Below, one piece after another: positions 16,264-23,657 of a DNA stretch of 64,000 nucleotides; position 1 is the first letter of the stretch, and each line of letters starts with the position of its first letter. This DNA comes from Peribacillus loiseleuriae. Lineage in GTDB: Bacteria > Bacillota > Bacilli > Bacillales > DSM-1321. The notes under the pieces were generated by a model, which did no database searches, was not told the origin of the DNA, and worked only from the letters and a program-made list of their open reading frames with translations. The stretch is taken from positions 570,881-634,880 of the forward strand of contig NZ_LFZW01000001.1 in the NCBI RefSeq assembly GCF_001183985.1. Direction: 5' to 3'. A program made the position numbers and the translations under genes.

Positions 16264-16374
16264 AGCATTAAACACGACTTCATGCGAAATTAAACGGCCT
16301 GTCCCCAATTAAGTTTAGGGAACTGGCGGCCTTATTAGAGCTTCTTCGATGTCACATATTAGCAGCTCAGCCCA
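16264..16374 (+). pseudogene. IS3-family transposase 3' end relic
   Basis: The stretch AAACACGACTTCATGCGAAA, then TTTAGGGAACTGGCGGCC and TTCTTCGATGTCACATATTAG, matches with changes the last 20 codons plus right inverted repeat of the intact element at 22190-23478. Only this tail survives. Confidence 0.8.
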
Positions 16375-16455
16375 GATTCTCAAAATTCTTTTTAGCTGTT
16401 AATTGTAGTGGGAAAGTCGTAGCTGATTATGTGAATAATCGTCGTTAAACTTTAG

Positions 16456-17604
16456 TTAAGTAGCAGATTTCGTTTGCTTATTTGATGTAAAAAACCACTT
16501 CATCATCGGTGGTGTAACGATGGTTGTTACAAGAATGACTACAACGAGAACGGCGAATAAATCTTCGTTAAGTAGTTTGGATTCTAGACCGATTGCAGCT
16601 AAGATTAAAGCGACCTCACCACGAGACACCATCGCAGCTCCAATCCCGAGCGAGCTATTCCAACCAAATCCTGATAATTTAGCACCGATAGCTGCACCAA
16701 CTAATTTTGTTAGAATAGCTACTATACTTAATACAACAATCAGACCTAAATGATTCATAATCCCAGAAAATTGTGCGGTAATTCCGATTGAGGCAAAGAA
16801 TACGGGAACAAAAATCGAATAACCAATGGTTTCAACCTTTTCAAAAACTTCATGTTTAAAGCCCGTTACACTAATAGCCACACCAGCTATATAGGCTCCA
16901 ATTATCGCTGCTACCCCTGTATATTCTGCTAGGTAGGCATAAACAAAACAAATAATTAGAGCGGCAGAAATAACCGTTTCCGTCACTTTTAAGGAAGCGA
17001 ATTTTTCCAAGAACCATGGAACTACTTTCCAAGCAACAAGAATGGCACCTGCAAAAAATAATACTTTCTTTAAAATAACGATTGATAGATTGACTTCGCC
17101 ACCAGCAAAACTCATTAAGAAAGCCAAAGCGATAATGACGACCACATCATCAATCACGGCTGCACCTAAAATGGCAGTTCCTTCAGGAGTTTTTAATTGC
17201 TTCATCTCTTTTAGTGCTTGAACAGAGATACTCACACTAGTAGCAGAAAGCAATAGACCTAGAAACAATGATTGAAAAGAAGTAAGATCCATCATCATTC
17301 CTGCAAAATACCCTACAGCAAGCGGAACAATGATTCCACCAAAACCTACAAAAGTAGACGCTTTTCCAGTTCGTTTAAATTCGTCAAGATCGGTTTCTAA
17401 ACCTGCTATAAACATTAACAAGATCACACCGATTTGACTAAATGCTGCTAATGTTTCAGTCTCAGTAACTAGCCCTAATACAGATGGACCTAGTACAATA
17501 CCTATTAGGAGTTTACCTAACACGGAAGGTTGCCCTAATCTTACACTTATATGTCCGGCAATCTTGGCTGCAACTAAAATAATCGCTAATTGAAGTATTA
17601 ACAT
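16456..17604 (-). CDS. CPA2 cation/proton antiporter, GerN/NapA-like
   Basis: About 382 residues with 11-12 membrane helices. The N-terminal part GHISVRLGQPSVLGKLLIGI and the core with VIDDVVVIIAL (paired acidic residues of the ion site) are those of the NapA/GerN branch of CPA2 Na+/H+ antiporters. No RCK/TrkA regulatory domain is attached. It should exchange Na+ or K+ for protons across the membrane. An ATG at 17610 directly abuts the GGGGGG ribosome site, so the ATG at 17604, six bases downstream of it, is the better start. A terminator-like hairpin lies just upstream in its leader. Confidence 0.87.
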   Translation of the reverse strand: MLILQLAIILVAAKIAGHISVRLGQPSVLGKLLIGIVLGPSVLGLVTETETLAAFSQIGVILLMFIAGLETDLDEFKRTGKASTFVGFGGIIVPLAVGYFAGMMMDLTSFQSLFLGLLLSATSVSISVQALKEMKQLKTPEGTAILGAAVIDDVVVIIALAFLMSFAGGEVNLSIVILKKVLFFAGAILVAWKVVPWFLEKFASLKVTETVISAALIICFVYAYLAEYTGVAAIIGAYIAGVAISVTGFKHEVFEKVETIGYSIFVPVFFASIGITAQFSGIMNHLGLIVVLSIVAILTKLVGAAIGAKLSGFGWNSSLGIGAAMVSRGEVALILAAIGLESKLLNEDLFAVLVVVILVTTIVTPPMMKWFFTSNKQTKSAT

Positions 17605-17640
17605 CTTCATCCCCCCTTTTTTGTCTGAAAAATACAAAAA

Positions 17641-17684
17641 GAGCCTGTTACCAAAGGACATACTAATCCCTTGGTGACAGGCTC
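17641..17684 (-). terminator. Terminator hairpin in the leader of the antiporter gene
   Basis: GAGCCTGTTACCAAAGG (17641-17657) pairs with CCCTTGGTGACAGGCTC (17668-17684). On the minus strand the stem is followed by TTTTTGTATTTTT. It lies between the BASS transporter stop (17769) and the antiporter start (17604), 31 bases upstream of the ribosome site. It may end the upstream gene, act as an attenuator, or both. Confidence 0.8.
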
Positions 17685-17716
17685 CTCCAAGTACAAATCT
17701 TTATTTTATTAGTACC

Positions 17717-17746
17717 ATCATATCATTAGAAGTGTTGGAATTTCAA
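17717..17746 (-). promoter_or_regulatory. Promoter between BASS and antiporter genes
   Basis: On the minus strand TTGAAA (17746-17741), an 18-bp spacer and TATGAT (17722-17717) with an extended -10 TG. It lies upstream of the terminator hairpin, so its transcript must pass the hairpin to reach the antiporter. Confidence 0.55.
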
Positions 17747-17768
17747 TATTTTCTTTTAAATTGTGAAA

Positions 17769-18734
17769 TTAGGCACTTTTTGTCTTTACTTTGATTCTTT
17801 TTTTATAATATTGATTGACAAAGCGACCAAAACTGGATGCAAGTACTTGCTGAAAAAGCATGCCGATGACAACAGGAACGGCAACTTGAGCGGGAAAATA
17901 GGAAATGGCGATAACGGCACCGGTACTAATGTTGCGCATACCGCCTAAAAACGTAAGCGACACGACATCTTCTCTATCCATCTTTAACAGCCTGCCGATA
18001 AGAAAAGAAAACAAGTAGCCAGAAAAAGCAATAAGAAAGACGACAATTGCGATGAAGACCAATTTTGTGTCGATATGACGTAAATATGGAGCGATAACCG
18101 AACTATTTAACAACACAACGATTCCTAAAAAGATTTTTGAAATCGGCGAAAGGCGTGGACCTAATACGGTTTTTACCTTTCCGTTTGTTACTTGATTAAG
18201 CAACATCCCAGCCAATGAAGGAAGAACGACCATCCATAGTAAACCGCCCATCATGCCGAGAATATCCATTTCTACTTGTTCGCCAACCATAAGCGACATC
18301 GTATATGGAACGATGAATGGCGATAAAAATGTATCAATTAAAATCACTGCAAGTGTAAGCGGAATGTTCCCTCGATAGATGGATACCCACAGAACACTTG
18401 TAATGCCGGTCGGAATAATCATGCCAAGAACTAATCCGGTTATCGTATAAACATCCCCGTGAAAGACAACATGACCTACACCCAAAGCCCAAAGCGGCAT
18501 GATCACATGTAAAATACACATCGTAATAATGATCGGTAGAGGATGGATCATCACTTCTTTAAATGACTTAATATTTGACCCCAAACTACCGGAAAACGTC
18601 ATAAATGCAAACAACCATGGAACTAAAAACGAAAAGCTATCGACATAGCTTGCAAACGTCACACCAAGCAACACACTTATTGGTGTAATAAACGGCATTT
18701 TACTTTCTAAAAAAGCATTTAATTTTTGCAGCAT
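17769..18734 (-). CDS. Bile acid:sodium symporter (BASS) family transporter
   Basis: 321 residues, about 9-10 membrane helices. The family landmarks are TFSGSLGSNIKSFKEVMIHP near residue 50, GLVLGMIIPTGITSVLW near 103-119, and the late GGMRNISTGAVIAISYFPAQ (about 265-285) with its crossover-helix residues. BASS proteins import organic acids or sterol-like anions with sodium; the substrate here is unknown. ATG at 18734 has a GGGAGCG-type ribosome site upstream. It is followed in the same direction by a CPA2 antiporter. The two might share sodium coupling, but a hairpin separates them. Confidence 0.85.
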   Translation of the reverse strand: MLQKLNAFLESKMPFITPISVLLGVTFASYVDSFSFLVPWLFAFMTFSGSLGSNIKSFKEVMIHPLPIIITMCILHVIMPLWALGVGHVVFHGDVYTITGLVLGMIIPTGITSVLWVSIYRGNIPLTLAVILIDTFLSPFIVPYTMSLMVGEQVEMDILGMMGGLLWMVVLPSLAGMLLNQVTNGKVKTVLGPRLSPISKIFLGIVVLLNSSVIAPYLRHIDTKLVFIAIVVFLIAFSGYLFSFLIGRLLKMDREDVVSLTFLGGMRNISTGAVIAISYFPAQVAVPVVIGMLFQQVLASSFGRFVNQYYKKRIKVKTKSA

Positions 18735-19169
18735 CTTCTCGCGCTCCCTGAAAAATAAACTATGAAATGATGCAACTATTTAAGCCTACGTGTAGTATTG
18801 TGAAAAATAAACAACTTCTTTATTATATTTTGAAATGATGATAAAAATCTTGAAAATAGACGACAGACTCAAGTAGTTACAAAATGTTTATATTTAATAT
18901 AGCATATCTCAGCATTTGTGTTTGTGTCACTTCTTCTGATATCAAAAGTGAAAGATCAACTTACTTTAGTAGGTAAAAGTTTGTATTGTCTTACTTCTAT
19001 AATACCGTACATTCAGAACTGAAAATGTCGTTATAACATGTAATTAAAGAAACATCCATGAGCGTCTGCTCTAAAACCTGACGATGATAAAGGTTCAGAT
19101 TCTATAAACTGTATCATCTTATGAAGGTGGCAGTGCGGAGCTGAATTTACGAAGCCCCTCCCTTTTTCC
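18735..19169. other. Intergenic region without recognised gene
   Basis: AT-rich sequence upstream of the BASS gene. It probably holds that gene's promoter. I see no reading frame or RNA motif that I can name. Confidence 0.5.
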
Positions 19170-19285
19170 ACAGAGGAAAAAAGCATTACCATCAGCATGT
19201 CCCCAAAAAAAGAGGAATTACGTGATAATGCCGTTATTGAAGCCTTTCACTTCCTGCTAAAGGCGGAAGAATTCAAGTTGTTAAG
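19170..19285 (+). pseudogene. IS3-family transposase internal relic
   Basis: GCATTACCATCAGCATGTCC, GATAATGCCGTTATTGAAGC and GGCGGAAGAATTCA follow the intact IS3 orfB at about 23200-23295, which encodes the last catalytic region around DNAVIESFH. Both flanks are unrelated to the element, so this is an old fragment. Confidence 0.8.
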
Positions 19286-19318
19286 AGTATCATTTTGCAT
19301 AAGATCATAGATGTAATT

Positions 19319-19645
19319 TTAGTCATCTAATTCCTCTTTTTTCACCCACGTCTGAGACCAATTTTCAATTTCTTTCAAAATGGGTTCTAATGAGAAACCT
19401 TTTTCCGTTAATGAGTACTCAATTCTAACGGGTGTTTCTGGTATGACATCACGCTTCACAACTCCCTGCTGTTCAAGGTCTTTTAAGCGTTCTGATAAAA
19501 CTCTGCCGCTAATTGCTATAGAAGATTGGATGGTGCCGAATCGTTGTGGACCGGACAATAATTGATAAATAAGCAAAGTTGTCCAGCGTTGACTTAAAAG
19601 GGAGACAGCTTTTTCAAATCGCGGACAAATAATGGATTGATTCAT
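19319..19645 (-). CDS. catR: HxlR/DUF24-family regulator, CatR-like
   Basis: 108 residues, the normal size. A winged helix-turn-helix is clear (FGTIQSSIAISGRVLSERLK, then DLEQQGVVKRDV). Cys7 in MNQSIIC matches the redox-sensing Cys7 of B. subtilis CatR and YodB, which is modified by quinones and diamide. It is divergent from catD-catE, and a TTAC-N5-GTAA site, the CatR operator consensus, lies in the shared region. It should repress the catechol operon until quinone stress occurs. ATG at 19645 follows AAAGGAG. The symbol rests on context as much as on sequence; another DUF24 paralogue cannot be excluded. Confidence 0.78.
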   Translation of the reverse strand: MNQSIICPRFEKAVSLLSQRWTTLLIYQLLSGPQRFGTIQSSIAISGRVLSERLKDLEQQGVVKRDVIPETPVRIEYSLTEKGFSLEPILKEIENWSQTWVKKEELDD

Positions 19646-19718
19646 GCTCTTTCACTCCTTTAATTACAATATATCATATTACAATTTAATATCATATAAT
19701 TTAAATATACAAAGTTAC

Positions 19719-19747
19719 TTGACAATAATATGTTATGAAAATATAAT
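19719..19747 (+). promoter_or_regulatory. catDE promoter
   Basis: TTGACA (19719-19724), a 17-bp spacer and TATAAT (19742-19747) form a perfect sigma-A promoter, 35 bases upstream of the catD start. A strong promoter of this kind implies a repressor. Confidence 0.85.
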
Positions 19748-19750
19748 AGC

Positions 19751-19763
19751 TTACATAAAGTAA
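19751..19763. promoter_or_regulatory. CatR-type operator TTAC-N5-GTAA
   Basis: TTACATAAAGTAA is an exact match to the TTACN5GTAA inverted repeat described for CatR. It lies immediately after the -10 box, across the expected transcription start. Another GTTACTT overlaps the -35 box at 19714-19720. Confidence 0.75.
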
Positions 19764-19781
19764 CTAAAGGAGAATAAAAAC

Positions 19782-20186
19782 ATGATTAAAAATGAAGCAG
19801 GCGCAGTTATATTACGTATTATTTTAGGACTTACTTTTTTCATTCACGGGTTTTCTAAATTCCAAGGCGGAATCAGTAACACGGCTGGCTTTTTCGACAG
19901 TATTGGCATTCCTGGGTTTGTGGCTTATGTCGTTGCCGGTATAGAGTTAATTGGTGGGGTTGCGTTGATACTAGGTATTGGAACACGAATTGTTTCTGTG
20001 TTGTTTGCTATTATTATGCTAGGAGCCATATTTACAGTAAAGTTACCTCTCGGATTTCTCGGTAATGGTCAAATGGCGGGGTATGAACTGGAATTAGCAT
20101 TGCTTGCTATGGCTATTTTTCTTGCATTTGCAAATCGCTCTCTTTTCTCATTAGACAATAAAGTTTTCAATAAAGAAGGGAAATAA
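19782..20186 (+). CDS. catD: DoxX-family membrane protein, CatD-like
   Basis: 134 residues with four membrane helices. It shows the DoxX pattern: RIILGLTFFIHGFSKFQGG at the start, FDSIGIPGFVAYVVAGIELI in the second helix, and GYELELALLAMAIFLAF in the last. B. subtilis CatD (YfiD) is a DoxX protein encoded directly before the catechol dioxygenase CatE, and the same order is seen here with a 4-base gap. Its exact role in the membrane is not known; it is induced together with CatE. ATG at 19782 follows AAAGGAG. Confidence 0.85.
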   Translation: MIKNEAGAVILRIILGLTFFIHGFSKFQGGISNTAGFFDSIGIPGFVAYVVAGIELIGGVALILGIGTRIVSVLFAIIMLGAIFTVKLPLGFLGNGQMAGYELELALLAMAIFLAFANRSLFSLDNKVFNKEGK

Positions 20187-20190
20187 TAAA

Positions 20191-21036
20191 ATGGAGAAAT
20201 TTCATCAAAAACCAATTACATTTGTTGGAGAAGTTAGTATCAATGTAATGGAATTGGAAAATGCAATTAAGTTCTATCAGGAAATTATCGGTTTTCAAGT
20301 ATTGGAACAAACGGAACGTAAAGCGGTTTTAACAACAGATGGTAAAACACCGTTGCTTACGCTTGAGCAACCAGCAGATGTGATTCCAAAAGAAGGACGA
20401 ACATCGGGCTTGTATCACTTTGCCCTTTTGTTGCCAACTCGTGCTGATTTATCGGTCTTCTTACGCCACTTGCTTCAGACTGGATATCAGTTTGGAGCGT
20501 CTGATCATTATGTAAGTGAAGCGTTATACATTTCTGATCCGGACGGGAATGGCATTGAAGTATACTGGGATCGCCCATCTTCTGAATGGACTTGGACGAA
20601 TGGAGAAGTGGCCATGGCAACAGAACCATTAGATGGGGAAAGTTTACTTGCCGAAAGTCATGCCGAGTGGAGTGGATTGCCGGCTGATACGCTGATGGGA
20701 CATATTCATTTACACGTCGCGAATCTTCAAAAAACAGATGAGTTTTATATGAAAGGGCTCGGATTTACAGTGGTGAATCGATTTGGAGGGGCTCTCTTTA
20801 CTTCGACAGGTGGATACCATCATCATATCGGATTAAATACATGGAATGGTGTTGGTGTCCCAACTCCTAAGAAAAACAGTGTTGGGCTTAATTGGTATAC
20901 GCTTATTTACGCAGATGAAGAAGCGCGAAATAAAGTGATTGAACAGTTACAACAAATTGGTGCTGTAGTGAAACAAGAAAATGATATGTATGTGACTGCT
21001 GATCCATCAGGAAATGAAATTCATTTAGTTATTTAA
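20191..21036 (+). CDS. catE: Catechol-2,3-dioxygenase, VOC superfamily
   Basis: 281 residues made of two glyoxalase/VOC modules (about 8-130 and 165-281). The metal ligands are visible in the C-terminal module: H in LMGHIHLHVANL, H in the HHHIGLNTW strand and E in SGNEIHLVI. The size and order match B. subtilis CatE, which opens catechol to 2-hydroxymuconic semialdehyde using Fe(II) and oxygen and so removes quinone precursors. It lies 4 bases after catD and 21 bases before a flavin monooxygenase, in one operon. ATG at 20191 has GAAGGG 10 bases upstream. Confidence 0.88.
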   Translation: MEKFHQKPITFVGEVSINVMELENAIKFYQEIIGFQVLEQTERKAVLTTDGKTPLLTLEQPADVIPKEGRTSGLYHFALLLPTRADLSVFLRHLLQTGYQFGASDHYVSEALYISDPDGNGIEVYWDRPSSEWTWTNGEVAMATEPLDGESLLAESHAEWSGLPADTLMGHIHLHVANLQKTDEFYMKGLGFTVVNRFGGALFTSTGGYHHHIGLNTWNGVGVPTPKKNSVGLNWYTLIYADEEARNKVIEQLQQIGAVVKQENDMYVTADPSGNEIHLVI

Positions 21037-21057
21037 AGCTTTTTTTTGGAGGAACGT

Positions 21058-22131
21058 ATGATAAAAGAAGATAATGTATTAAATCACTCTAGTTTTGAAA
21101 TAGGGATCTATACGCTTGGTGATATCGTTCCAGATCCTCATACTGGTAAAGTAATTAGCGCCCAACAGCGTTTGACAGAAATAGTAGATGCAGCAAAACT
21201 AGCTGATGAAGCAGGACTAGACATTTTTGGTTTAGGTGAACATCATCGTTTAGACTATGCGGTTTCAGCTACTCCGGTCGTTCTTGCTGCGATTGCGCAA
21301 GTAACGAAACAGATTAAATTGACCAGTGCGACTACTGTATTAAGCACGGTCGATCCTGTTCGCTTATTTGAAGACTTTTCGACGTTGGATTTGCTATCAA
21401 ATGGACGTGCTGAAGTTATCGCGGGGCGTGGAGCGTTTGTGGAATCTTTTCCGCTTTTTGGCTATGATGTCAACGAGTATGATGATCTATTTGAAGAGAA
21501 TATTGATTTATTTTTAAAACTGAATGAACAAGAGAAAATCTCATGGAATGGCCGATTCCGTTCAGCGCTTCAGAATGCTGAGATTGCACCACGACCTGTT
21601 CAAAAGCAATTACCACTTTGGGTTGGTGTTGGTGGATCTCCTGAGAGTGCAGAGAGAGCAGGTAGGTTTGGAGTTGGAATGGCTCTGGCCATTCTCGGTG
21701 GCGATCCAAATCGTTTCAAACCACTCGTTGATATCTACCGCAAAGAGGGCATCGAAGCAGGTCATAATTTGAATGACTTAAAGGTAGGCGTTACCGGGCA
21801 CACATTTATTGCTGAAACAACGGAACAAGCCAAGGACGAGTACTATCCTTATTATTCAAATTACTGGGAGTATGTTAATAGTCAACGAGGGATGAGTACA
21901 CGTATGTCCCGCGCTGATTTTGAACAAATGTCAAGTCCAGACACGGCATTATTTGTTGGTAGCTCACAACAAATTATTGAAAAAATCCTCTATCAGCATG
22001 AGTTATTCGGGCATCAACGATTTATCGCCCAAATGGATATCGGTGGGATCCCGTTTGCTAAAGTTGCCAAGAATATTGAACGATTAGCAACGGAAGTAGC
22101 CCCGGTTATCCGACGCGAATTAAGCAAGTGA
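21058..22131 (+). CDS. LLM-class flavin-dependent oxidoreductase
   Basis: 357 residues with the bacterial luciferase-like fold. Typical segments are DIFGLGEHHRLDYAVSATPV (around 62-81), RAEVIAGRGAFVESFPLFGY (around 120-140) and PLWVGVGGSPESAERAGRFG (around 190). It probably uses reduced FMN and oxygen on an organic substrate. Its position as third gene after catD-catE suggests a role in aromatic or quinone detoxification. ATG at 21058 is chosen because GGAGG lies 5 bases upstream; the frame extends to a TTG at 21046 that is part of the ribosome site. A terminator split by an IS follows. Confidence 0.88.
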   Translation: MIKEDNVLNHSSFEIGIYTLGDIVPDPHTGKVISAQQRLTEIVDAAKLADEAGLDIFGLGEHHRLDYAVSATPVVLAAIAQVTKQIKLTSATTVLSTVDPVRLFEDFSTLDLLSNGRAEVIAGRGAFVESFPLFGYDVNEYDDLFEENIDLFLKLNEQEKISWNGRFRSALQNAEIAPRPVQKQLPLWVGVGGSPESAERAGRFGVGMALAILGGDPNRFKPLVDIYRKEGIEAGHNLNDLKVGVTGHTFIAETTEQAKDEYYPYYSNYWEYVNSQRGMSTRMSRADFEQMSSPDTALFVGSSQQIIEKILYQHELFGHQRFIAQMDIGGIPFAKVAKNIERLATEVAPVIRRELSK

Positions 22132-22275
22132 GCATTTTGAAACAGTCATTTTAATGCAAATCATGGAGTAAAGGGAACCAGCATATCAGTGGAGAGACCT
22201 AGTTAAATAAGACAGAGGAAAAAGCACCCCCTGAATCGTATTTAAATAATACGTAACTCAGGAGGTGTTTTCCTT

Positions 22276-22599
22276 ATGGGAAAGAAAAATAATTATTCAG
22301 AAGAAGTTAAAATGGCTGTTATTGAAATGAAATTAAGTGGTGATTATTCAAACCGTGAAATTATGGACAAATTCGGAATAACAAATGTTACTCAGGTCAA
22401 AAGATGGATGCGGTGGTATCGTGAAGGCCAACAATATCGTTTAGCACAAGGGATTGGTAAGCAATACTGTTATGGAAAGGGTCCTGAAGAATTATCAGAT
22501 ATTGAACAATTAAAAAGAGAAAATGAACGTCTAAAGATACAATTAGAAATCTTAAAAAAGTACCAAGGAATCGAGAGGAGTTGGTTCCAGAAGTTGTAG
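22276..22599 (+). CDS. IS3-family transposase OrfA
   Basis: 107 residues with the N-terminal helix-turn-helix that binds the IS ends (EVKMAVIEMKLSGDYSNREI, then TNVTQVKRWMRWYREG) and a C-terminal leucine-zipper-like coil (LKRENERLKIQLEILKKY). It overlaps OrfB by 19 bases. The A6G motif AAAAAAG at 22554-22560 is a classic -1 slippery site, so an OrfAB fusion transposase should be made by programmed frameshifting. ATG at 22276 follows AGGAGGTG. Confidence 0.9.
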   Translation: MGKKNNYSEEVKMAVIEMKLSGDYSNREIMDKFGITNVTQVKRWMRWYREGQQYRLAQGIGKQYCYGKGPEELSDIEQLKRENERLKIQLEILKKYQGIERSWFQKL

Positions 22600-23438
22600 T
22601 AACTTTAATTGAAAAATTAAAAGATAGTTATCCTATTACCTTTCTTTGTAAATGCATAGGTGTATCTAGACCGATTTACTATAGGTGGAAAAGTAACGGT
22701 CCCAAAGGTAAAACTGAACTTGAAATACAGATCACTGAAATTTGTACACGTTATAAATTCCTGATTGGACATCGGACAGTCAGAGCTTGGTTGTTACGTG
22801 AATATAAGAGGAAGGCTAATCGAAATACCGTACAACGTATTATGCAAAAATATAATCTACAATGCCGGGTGAAGCCTAAACGAAAGAATCACATAGCTGG
22901 AGAAATGAAGGTAGTAGTCCCTAATCATTTGAATCGAAATTTTAAAGCGTCTAGACCCAATGTAAAATGGGTGACAGATATTACCTACCTTCCATTCGGA
23001 CAATCTATGTTGTATCTTAGCACAATCATGGATCTCTTTAACAATGAGATAATTGCTTACCGAATTAGTACTAGCCAAGAAGTATCTTTAGTAATAGATA
23101 CATTAAAAGACGCTACAGAAGGTCGTGAAACGAATGGCATAATTCTTCATAGCGATCAGGGAGCTCAATACACGGCCCGCTCTTTTCAGAGAATAGCAAA
23201 AGAAAAAGGCATTACCACAAGCATGTCCCGGAAAGGCAATTGCTTAGATAATGCCGTCATTGAATCCTTCCACTCCACCATAAAGTCGGAAGAATTCTAC
23301 TCTCAGGGAAGAGAGTTTTTAACAAATTCTATTGTAATAGAAAGAGTGGAAAATTTCATTAATCATTATAATCAAACACGACTTCAGGCAAAATTAAACT
23401 ACCTATCCCCTATTGAGTTTAGGGAACAGGCAGCATAA
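22581..23438 (+). CDS. IS3-family transposase OrfB (DDE integrase domain)
   Basis: 285 residues with an HTH_21-type N-terminal region and an rve catalytic core. The DDE triad is visible: D in WVTDITYLPF, D in ILHSDQGAQYT, and E in DNAVIESFHSTIKSEE, with the K/R residues after it. The first codons (GTG/TTG start at 22581) overlap orfA in the -1 frame; translation is expected mainly as the OrfAB fusion. All parts are undamaged. The stop is 40 bases before the right end. Confidence 0.92.
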   Translation: MVPEVVVTLIEKLKDSYPITFLCKCIGVSRPIYYRWKSNGPKGKTELEIQITEICTRYKFLIGHRTVRAWLLREYKRKANRNTVQRIMQKYNLQCRVKPKRKNHIAGEMKVVVPNHLNRNFKASRPNVKWVTDITYLPFGQSMLYLSTIMDLFNNEIIAYRISTSQEVSLVIDTLKDATEGRETNGIILHSDQGAQYTARSFQRIAKEKGITTSMSRKGNCLDNAVIESFHSTIKSEEFYSQGREFLTNSIVIERVENFINHYNQTRLQAKLNYLSPIEFREQAA

Positions 23439-23657
23439 TTGGTGCTTTTTCGATGTCTTATATTAATAGGTCAGTTCATCAGATGTTGGTGCCTTTTTTC
23501 ATTGATATAAATAGTCATGAAAAGCCTTTTTGCACAGTTAGTATGAGAAGAATTCTTGACTTACACAATATACTTGGAGAATATCCAAGTATATAGGCGT
23601 TTAAATCTGATGGGTTTTACGAGCATACTTGCCTCAATATTTTATGGGAGTTTCGCT

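Larger units (their letters stand above)
22190..23478 (+). mobile_element. IS3-family (IS150-like) insertion sequence, complete
   Basis: 1289 bp. The left end TGGAGAGACCTAGTTAAATA (22190 on) and the right end, read inward as TGAACTGACCTATTAATATA, are imperfect inverted repeats of about 38 bp that also share AAGACA and GAAAAAGCACC. TCAG is duplicated at 22186-22189 and 23479-23482, a 4-bp target duplication. Two overlapping transposase frames are intact. It appears recent and possibly active. Confidence 0.92.
22174..23499 (+). terminator. Terminator of the cat operon, split by an IS in its loop
   Basis: GGAACCAGCAT (22174-22184) and ATGTTGGTGCC (23483-23493) form an 11-bp stem with one mismatch, followed by T6. 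Removing the IS and one TCAG copy restores a compact hairpin with the loop ATCAG. Confidence 0.7.

Noticed and set aside
17641..17716. Anti-terminator pairing of TACTAAT with ATTAGTA in the loop of the antiporter leader hairpin
   Set aside because: The TACTAAT segment overlaps the expected transcription start, so it is probably not fully in the RNA.
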